A stretch of DNA of 35,328 nucleotides from an uncultured Oscillospiraceae bacterium (lineage in GTDB: Bacteria > Bacillota > Clostridia > Oscillospirales > Ruminococcaceae), in contig URGQ01000009.1 in NCBI GenBank assembly GCA_900547385.1, positions 1 through 35,328 on the forward strand, given 5' to 3'. Position 1 is the first letter of the stretch. Each line of letters begins with the position of its first letter. The position numbers were made by a program, and so were the translations under genes. This document shows, one piece after another, positions 31,090-35,328 of the stretch. The notes beneath the pieces were generated by a model. It saw only the letters and a list, made by a program, of their open reading frames with translations. It ran no database searches and had not been told where the DNA came from.

Positions 31090-31120
31090 ATTGTAACAGG
31101 AGAGCGCTCTCCTGTTGCAA
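31090..31120 (-). promoter_or_regulatory. 30-bp palindrome with embedded 19-bp-spaced promoter
   Basis: Positions 31091-31120 form a dyad with a single T-G mismatch; its centre is ACAGGAGAGCGCTCTCCTGT (31096-31115). Its ends read TTGCAA (-35, 31120-31115) and TACAAT (-10, 31095-31090) on the minus strand, 19 bp apart. That is the geometry of MerR-type promoters. It may instead be an operator for another regulator such as the IclR protein. Confidence 0.65.
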
Positions 31121-31189
31121 ACAATTATTTTTTACCGATTTTGTCTGTTTTTGAACTTTTAATTTTGTAATACGGAATTTATTTTCTCC

Positions 31190-31218
31190 ATTATAAATTG
31201 TTCATTCAGATTTTTCAA
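31190..31218 (-). promoter_or_regulatory. Upstream dctP promoter
   Basis: On the minus strand TTGAAA (31218-31213), 17 bp, TATAAT (31195-31190). The start would be near 31183, upstream of the palindrome. Confidence 0.65.
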
Positions 31219-31233
31219 TCTGTTTCTGAATGA
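31202..31233. promoter_or_regulatory. Inverted repeat over the upstream -35 box
   Basis: TCATTCAGA (31202-31210) and TCTGAATGA (31225-31233) are exact complements with a 14-bp spacer. The -35 box lies in the spacer, so a bound protein would block or contact polymerase. Confidence 0.5.
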
Positions 31234-31498
31234 TTCGTTATACCTAATTTGCATGACAGCGCTGCGTAAAAATGTCCAATTACATTTGCATTCCATTGTC
31301 ATTCCGCACAAATCTAAGCGTTATTTTAGCACATCTCACTAAATAAGTACCTGTTTTCTATGATTTTTACTGCATTGCCCTCCTTTATTTGGCACGAATG
31401 TCGTTCTGCTATTCCGTATAATTCGTTCTTCATTTGCCTCTTTTCAGAATAGCGTTGCGTCAAAAGCAAACCGCCGTCGCTCTCTTATCCTGTATAAC
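31234..31498. other. AT-rich intergenic DNA without recognised features
   Basis: Base composition falls sharply compared with the flanking operons. I see no gene, tRNA or clear repeat in this stretch. Confidence 0.5.
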
Positions 31499-31518
31499 AA
31501 AAAAGAGCCTTTAGGCTC
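31499..31518 (-). terminator. Minus-strand terminator
   Basis: GAGCCT and AGGCTC form a tight stem, followed on the minus strand by TTTTTT (31504-31499). It separates the tetR side from the TRAP operon. Confidence 0.7.
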
Positions 31519-31642
31519 ATTCACATTTTGTATTGTTTTTCTTCTTTTTCAATGCACACTCTCAGCGTAATAAAAAACATCCTGTACTATAAAGCCCAAC
31601 TTCTCCACAAAGGTGTGGTAAATGGATTGACTTTCTCCCCCA

Positions 31643-31680
31643 CCAAATAAAAAGACGCCATATGGCGTCTTTTTATTTGG
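31643..31680. terminator. Perfect 38-bp palindrome, bidirectional terminator
   Basis: Both 19-base arms (31643-31661 and 31662-31680) are exact reverse complements with no mismatch. The GACGCCATATGGCGTC core is flanked by A5 and T5 tracts, so it can terminate transcription on both strands. It lies 59 bp past the tetR stop. Confidence 0.85.
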
Positions 31681-31738
31681 CAAAGAACCGTAATTTTGAT
31701 AGAAACCGTACAAAGGGATGCATTGTTGAAAATGAAAA

Positions 31739-32326
31739 TCAGAACAGTTGCTTGGCTTCCAGCTGCAGCAACTTACTGACCTCCAGCGCAATGTCATTGA
31801 GTGTACAGTTCAAGTCGCCACGGAACCACTGCTTATACAGATTCACGATCCCACCTGCAAAATAGCAGACACGGAGGCTGACCATTTTGGAGTGGCGCAT
31901 ATCCTCAGGAATATCGCTGTCATTCAGCATATAGTCGGTGAACACCTTTTTCAGCTTTTCCATGAACATCTCGGAGCCGTTGGCCTTGATAAGGATACGG
32001 TAAAACTCCGCATCTTCTTCCAAGTATCTACTGAGTTGCAACAGCAGTGGGGTAGGATTACGAAAGAAGTTTGTAAATTCAAATTCTTTCAGTACTTCCA
32101 GCATCTTTGCAATGATCTCGTTTTCGATTTCCTCGGTCACACCCCGAACATCCGGGTAATGGGCATAGAAAGTCGCTCGGTTTATATCCGCCCGATTGAC
32201 AATATCAGTCACCGTGATTTTAGAAAGGTCTTTTTCTTTCAACAGCACCGTATAGGCTTCCCGAATCATGCGCCGGGAACGGATCGCACTGCGGTATTCT
32301 GCTCTCCCGCCGGTCTTTTCTCTCAT
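31739..32326 (-). CDS. TetR/AcrR-family transcriptional regulator
   Basis: This 195-residue repressor has an N-terminal TetR helix-turn-helix (about 14-60; ITVTDIVNRADINRATFYAH) and an all-helical ligand domain (about 75-195; LSRYLEEDAEFYRILIKANG). The start at 32326 has GGAGG five bases before ATG; a TTG four codons upstream overlaps that site. It diverges from oleate hydratase across 166 bp. TetR proteins beside fatty-acid-modifying genes usually sense the lipid substrate, so control of the hydratase by unsaturated fatty acid is the likely role, by inference. Confidence 0.9.
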   Translation of the reverse strand: MREKTGGRAEYRSAIRSRRMIREAYTVLLKEKDLSKITVTDIVNRADINRATFYAHYPDVRGVTEEIENEIIAKMLEVLKEFEFTNFFRNPTPLLLQLSRYLEEDAEFYRILIKANGSEMFMEKLKKVFTDYMLNDSDIPEDMRHSKMVSLRVCYFAGGIVNLYKQWFRGDLNCTLNDIALEVSKLLQLEAKQLF

Positions 32327-32395
32327 AAGTGCCTCCAATATCTGATAATTTCAATACAAGTGTATGATTTTATATATTCTAATTAAAATTGATGG

Positions 32396-32424
32396 TTGTG
32401 TTTCACTGCCTGAAATAATATACT
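32396..32424 (+). promoter_or_regulatory. Oleate hydratase promoter
   Basis: TTGTGT (32396-32401), 17 bp, TATACT (32419-32424). A CAGTTG (32446-32451)/CAACTG (32464-32469) dyad just downstream of the expected start is a candidate TetR operator. Confidence 0.5.
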
Positions 32425-32492
32425 GCAATCGAAATCAAAAGTCAACAGTTGTTTGAAATCAAGCAACTGCCGACCGAAAGGAGCTATAACTT

Positions 32493-34241
32493 ATGAGAAA
32501 CTATGACAGAGTACATCCTCGCAAGCCAGAGGGTATTGAGGAAAGAAAGGCTTATATTGTCGGCGGCGGTATCGCCGGTCTGTCGGCTGCGGCGTTCCTT
32601 GTCCGTGATGCGCAGATGCCCGGCAAAAACATCACCGTTTATGACCAGCTTCCCGTGTTCGGCGGCTCAATGGGTGCCGCAGGCAGCGCAGCGAATGGCT
32701 ATGTATCCCGTGGCGAGCGTGAGCTGGAGCCGTACATGGAGTGCCTGTGGGATCTGTTCGGCAGCATCCCTTCCCTCTATGAGGAAGGCCGCACCGTGCA
32801 GGATGAAACCCGTGAGTGCAACAAAAACTGGGAGATTGACTCCAAGCACCGCCTGTGGGAGCAGGGCTTCGTTCCCCACGACGAGTCCACTATGGGTGTC
32901 ACTCCGGAGACCCAGGAGCAGATGATCAAAATGATGCTGACGGAAGAAGATCAGCTTGAAGATGTGACCATCAAGCAGTGGTTCAGCCCTGCGTTCTTCC
33001 AGAGCCAGCTTTGGTACTACTGGAGCTCCATGCTGGCATTCCAGCCCTACCACAGCCTGATTGAGATGCGCCGCTATGCCGTGCGCTTCATGCACCAGCT
33101 CCACCTGATCCGCAGCCTGCGCGGTATCCTGCGCACCAAGTACGACCAGTACGGCAGCCTGATCCGGCCGCTGGAAAAGTATCTGGCTGATCACGGTGTG
33201 AACTTCGTCTCCGGCGCAACGGTCACGGATATGGACATCCGCATCGACGGCAATGATAAGACCGTGACGGCACTGCATATCGGTGAGGGCAGCGATGCGC
33301 AAATCGTTCCCGTTGCAGAAAAAGATCTCGTGTTCTTCACCAATGGCTCCATGACCCAGAACTCCACTCAGGGCAGCATGACCGAAGCTCCTGTGATGAA
33401 CCGCGACGCCGTCCACAAGGGCTGCTTCTCCCTGTGGGAAAAGCTGGCTGACAAGTGCCCGGAGTACGGTCATCCTGAAAAATTTTCCTTTGATCCCGAC
33501 AAGAGCAATTTCGTTTCCTGCTCTGTGACCGTGCGCGACTATCCGCAGTTCTTTGACTATCTGGCGGAAAAGACCGGCAATCCCACCGGCAAGGGTGGCT
33601 ACTCCACCTTTGTGGACACGCCGTGGTTCATCAACTACAATGTGCCCCTGCAGCCCGTGGCTCCCGACCAGCCGGAGAATGTCCAGTTCATGTGGTTCTA
33701 CGGTCTACACGCCAATAACTGCGGCCTGGAGGACAAGATCGACGAAATCATGCCCCATATCACCGCCATTCCTGTGGTCATGCCCTATATCACCAGCCAG
33801 TTCATGCCCCGCAAGCTGAAAGACCGTCCAGAGGTCATTCCCAACGGCAACAAGAACCTTGCGTTCATCGGCCAGTTCGTGGAGCTGGAGGGCGATGTGG
33901 TATTCACCGTGGAGACCTCTGTCCGCACGGCTATGATCGCCGTCTATCGTCTGCTGCACCTTGACCGCCCCATCACGCCGCTGTTCCAGGGCCAGTACGA
34001 TATCCGTATGGTCAATGTGGCGCTCAAGACCCTGCTAGGCAAGGACAAGATCGAGGTCAGCGACCTGCCGAAGGTCAATCCGCTGAAGCTGCCCCAGACC
34101 ATGCACGAGATCGTGAAAGCCATCAATCAGATTCCGCCTGTGCCGGAGTATTATTCCGAGCGGAAAGAAAAACCAGTAAACCTCGTCAAGAAATTAAGAA
34201 CGCCCAGCTATCAAGCAGACTGCTTCCTAGCTGGGCGTTGA
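32493..34241 (+). CDS. ohyA: Oleate hydratase (myosin-cross-reactive antigen family)
   Basis: OhyA is an FAD enzyme that adds water to the cis-9 double bond of oleate and linoleate to give 10-hydroxy fatty acids, a detoxification reaction in gut bacteria. The 582-residue protein has the FAD motif YIVGGGIAGLSAAAFLVRDA (21-40), the loop GGSMGAAGS, and RGERELE (73-79) with the glutamate expected to be catalytic. FFTNGSMTQNSTQGSMTEAP and NLAFIGQFVELEGDVVFTVE follow. Length is normal for the family. AAAGGAG is nine bases before ATG. The last 14 codons are encoded by a terminator-like hairpin (34199-34239) that includes the stop codon. The gene sits between a TetR gene and a decayed recombinase, suggesting horizontal acquisition. 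Confidence 0.95.
   Translation: MRNYDRVHPRKPEGIEERKAYIVGGGIAGLSAAAFLVRDAQMPGKNITVYDQLPVFGGSMGAAGSAANGYVSRGERELEPYMECLWDLFGSIPSLYEEGRTVQDETRECNKNWEIDSKHRLWEQGFVPHDESTMGVTPETQEQMIKMMLTEEDQLEDVTIKQWFSPAFFQSQLWYYWSSMLAFQPYHSLIEMRRYAVRFMHQLHLIRSLRGILRTKYDQYGSLIRPLEKYLADHGVNFVSGATVTDMDIRIDGNDKTVTALHIGEGSDAQIVPVAEKDLVFFTNGSMTQNSTQGSMTEAPVMNRDAVHKGCFSLWEKLADKCPEYGHPEKFSFDPDKSNFVSCSVTVRDYPQFFDYLAEKTGNPTGKGGYSTFVDTPWFINYNVPLQPVAPDQPENVQFMWFYGLHANNCGLEDKIDEIMPHITAIPVVMPYITSQFMPRKLKDRPEVIPNGNKNLAFIGQFVELEGDVVFTVETSVRTAMIAVYRLLHLDRPITPLFQGQYDIRMVNVALKTLLGKDKIEVSDLPKVNPLKLPQTMHEIVKAINQIPPVPEYYSERKEKPVNLVKKLRTPSYQADCFLAGR
34199..34239. terminator. Hairpin overlapping the ohyA stop
   Basis: AACGCCCAGCT (34199-34209) and AGCTGGGCGTT (34229-34239) are exact complements around a 19-nt loop that holds a second small GCAG/CTGC stem. 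No long U-tract follows, so terminator strength is uncertain. Confidence 0.6.
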
Positions 34242-34247
34242 TCTACT

Positions 34248-34500
34248 TTATCCATCAATCTCTATGCTACCATGGAATTTGAAGGTCATCCGTCCGTCGG
34301 CGTGAACGGTTACCGTGTCGATAATGATCAACCAGAGCTTTTCGTCAAACTCGGTGAGGGCATCCAATTCCTGCACCTCAAACATAAATGCTCCGATGGC
34401 TTCTGCCTGAGCTTCCCGTGCCGCCTTTGTGGTGCGGAGCTGTTCAAGTTATGCCTTGGCTTTTTTATATTGCTCCGCAAAACTGTTGTATCAGGACTCG
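34248..34500 (-). pseudogene. Decayed C-terminus of a large serine recombinase
   Basis: The minus strand can be read as LRTTKAAREAQAEAIGAFMF, then EVQELDALTEFDEKLWLIII, then DTVTVHADGRMTFKFHGSIE-IDG and stop. This is the style of the C-terminal end of transposon-type large serine recombinases (a FDE-LW---VD-VTVH-DGR-TF-F pattern). Upstream in the same frame TAA interrupts KAKA-LEQL and TGA interrupts ES-YNSFAEQYKK. The catalytic N-terminal domain and the zinc region are absent. It is therefore a remnant. Its position directly beside ohyA suggests the hydratase came in with, or next to, a mobile element. Confidence 0.7.
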
Positions 34501-34504
34501 GCTG

Positions 34505-34552
34505 TTTAACGATAGCCCCGGCAATTCAACGATTCTCCGGAAGTTTAACGAT
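34505..34552. repeat. Three short direct repeats, about 20-bp period
   Basis: TTTAACGAT (34505-34513), TTCAACGAT (34525-34533) and TTTAACGAT (34544-34552) are spaced 20 and 19 bp apart, each preceded by a CCGG-like stretch in two cases. They could be recombinase or iteron-like binding sites at the edge of the remnant element. The remaining bases to 34685 show nothing I can name. Confidence 0.45.
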
Positions 34553-34680
34553 TACGGCAGAGCAAAAAGACGCAATCTCTATAAAACGCACGAACCCCCT
34601 CTGCAGAATTGCTCCGCAACGGGGACACTTATGTGCCAAAACAGCAGAAAAGCCTTATATCAAGCGGTTTTCTGGCATAG

Positions 34681-34722
34681 AAAAGGTCCACCGTAATTCT
34701 ATCAAAATTACGGTGGACTTTT
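34681..34722. terminator. Terminator at the end of the rRNA-tRNA operon
   Basis: GTCCACCGTAAT (34686-34697) and ATTACGGTGGAC (34707-34718) pair perfectly. The minus strand continues CTTTTC and the plus strand TTTT, so it can stop transcription either way. Confidence 0.75.
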
Positions 34723-34798
34723 GGTGGGTCTTCAGGGACTCGAACCCTGGACCAACCGGTTATGAGCCGGGAGCTCTGACCAACTGAGCTAAAGACCC
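34722..34798 (-). tRNA. tRNA-Met (CAT anticodon)
   Basis: The 77-base gene has acceptor stem GGGTCTT with its complement and an encoded CCA (34724-34722). The D-arm reads AGCTCAGTTGGTCAGAGC, the anticodon loop CTCATAA has CAT at 34764-34762, and the T-arm reads GGTTCGAGTCC. The sequence resembles an elongator Met tRNA. A CAT tRNA modified to read AUA isoleucine codons cannot be excluded by sequence alone. Confidence 0.9.
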
Positions 34799-34803
34799 TT
34801 AGT

Positions 34804-34839
34804 AAAAAACGCCGCCGACAAAATGCACGGCGGCGTTTT
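34804..34839 (-). terminator. Terminator between tRNA-Asn and tRNA-Met
   Basis: AACGCCGCC and GGCGGCGTT form a 9-bp stem. On the minus strand it is followed by TTTTTT. It lies upstream of tRNA-Met, which must depend on read-through or its own promoter. Confidence 0.75.
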
Positions 34840-34914
34840 GGCTCCCCCTGTCCGGCTTGAACGGACGACCCTGCGGTTAACAGCCGCATGCTCTACCGAC
34901 TGAGCTAAGGAGGA
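34839..34914 (-). tRNA. tRNA-Asn (GTT anticodon)
   Basis: The 76-base gene has acceptor arms TCCTCCT/AGGGGGA, discriminator G and an encoded CCA. The D-arm reads TAGCTCAGTCGGTAGAGCA, the anticodon loop CTGTTAA has GTT at 34881-34879, and the T-arm reads CCGTTCAAGCCGG. Confidence 0.95.
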
Positions 34915-34940
34915 ATATGTCCGCAGTATCGCTACTGCGG

Positions 34941-35058
<118 letters not shown>

Positions 35059-35123
35059 TATTGGGTTTAGAAACACACCCTGAAAATTGAACAACGAAAG
35101 TGCGGAACAAAGATCTGCTTGCT

Positions 35124-35328
35124 TGGTCAAGCCCTCGACCGATTAGTACACGCTAGCTTAACATGTCACCATGCTTACACATTGTGCCTATCTACCTTGT
35201 AGTCTTCAAGGGGTCTTACCTGATTGACTCAGTGGGATATCTTATCTTAAGGCCGGTTTCACGCTTAGATGCCTTCAGCGTTTATCCGATCCGCACATAG
35301 CTGCCCAGCTGTGCCACTGGCGTGACAA
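35124..35328 (-). rRNA. 23S ribosomal RNA, 3' end (partial)
   Basis: The minus strand ends with GTGTACTAATCGGTCGAGGG and carries GAAACCGGCCTTAAGATAAG, which fits the 3' terminal region of 23S rRNA. The gene runs off the right edge of the window; only about 200 bases are present. Confidence 0.95.

Noticed and set aside
31549..31797. 82-codon minus-strand open frame after tetR
   Set aside because: It runs through the 38-bp palindrome and overlaps the tetR end; no ribosome site or protein-like pattern.
34272..34787. 171-codon plus-strand open frame near the right end
   Set aside because: It crosses the recombinase remnant, a terminator and most of tRNA-Met; it cannot be a real gene.

Overview
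The window reads as chromosomal DNA of an anaerobic, GC-rich member of the Clostridia, probably an Oscillospiraceae-type gut bacterium. The grounds are Gram-positive style AGGAGG ribosome sites and lipoprotein signals, butyrate kinase and phosphate butyryltransferase, ferredoxin-dependent 2-oxoacid oxidoreductase genes, and the small palindromic repeats common in that group. The genus is an inference; the rRNA in the window is only a 3' fragment. Nearly every gene lies in a short metabolic operon with a visible promoter.

Left part (1-8,090). Repeats (1-403) are followed by a small anchored SH3-like protein. A pyrimidine-salvage locus comes next: codB-codA (cytosine permease and deaminase) diverges from a LacI-type regulator and a PreA-like flavoprotein. 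Three near-identical operators sit in the divergent region, and the LacI gene appears to start at ATC. Two tandem paralogous membrane proteins follow, each with its own TTGACG-17-TAnnAT promoter. A 118-bp structured repeat occurs at 1104-1222 and 6347-6464.

Middle part (8,090-20,600). An FbpABC-type ABC importer is on the minus strand. Beyond it is a substrate-level phosphorylation module: ptb-buk plus an OFA-type transporter, a LysR regulator, and a vorDABC-type 2-oxoacid:ferredoxin oxidoreductase led by a P-loop NTPase. Together these would convert (branched-chain) 2-oxoacids to acyl-CoA, acyl-phosphate and free acid with ATP and reduced ferredoxin.

Right-middle part (20,600-31,100). A plus-strand operon moeA, mobA-mobB fusion, iclR has a consensus promoter and a structured leader ending in a terminator, probably a molybdenum or tungsten cofactor riboswitch. 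It converges on a six-gene minus-strand operon: TRAP transporter dctP-dctQ-dctM, an FAD/NAD(P) oxidoreductase, a molybdopterin oxidoreductase with an unusual Fe-S motif, and a four-cluster ferredoxin subunit. Uptake, pyridine-nucleotide oxidation, electron wire, catalytic subunit, cofactor supply and regulator are thus in one block. I consider this the best candidate for an undescribed system; its substrate cannot be read from sequence.

Right end (31,100-35,328). After AT-rich intergenic DNA come a TetR regulator and a divergent oleate hydratase. A decayed C-terminus of a large serine recombinase follows, suggesting that this pair arrived on a mobile element. The window ends in the 3' part of an rRNA operon on the minus strand (23S, 5S, tRNA-Asn, tRNA-Met).
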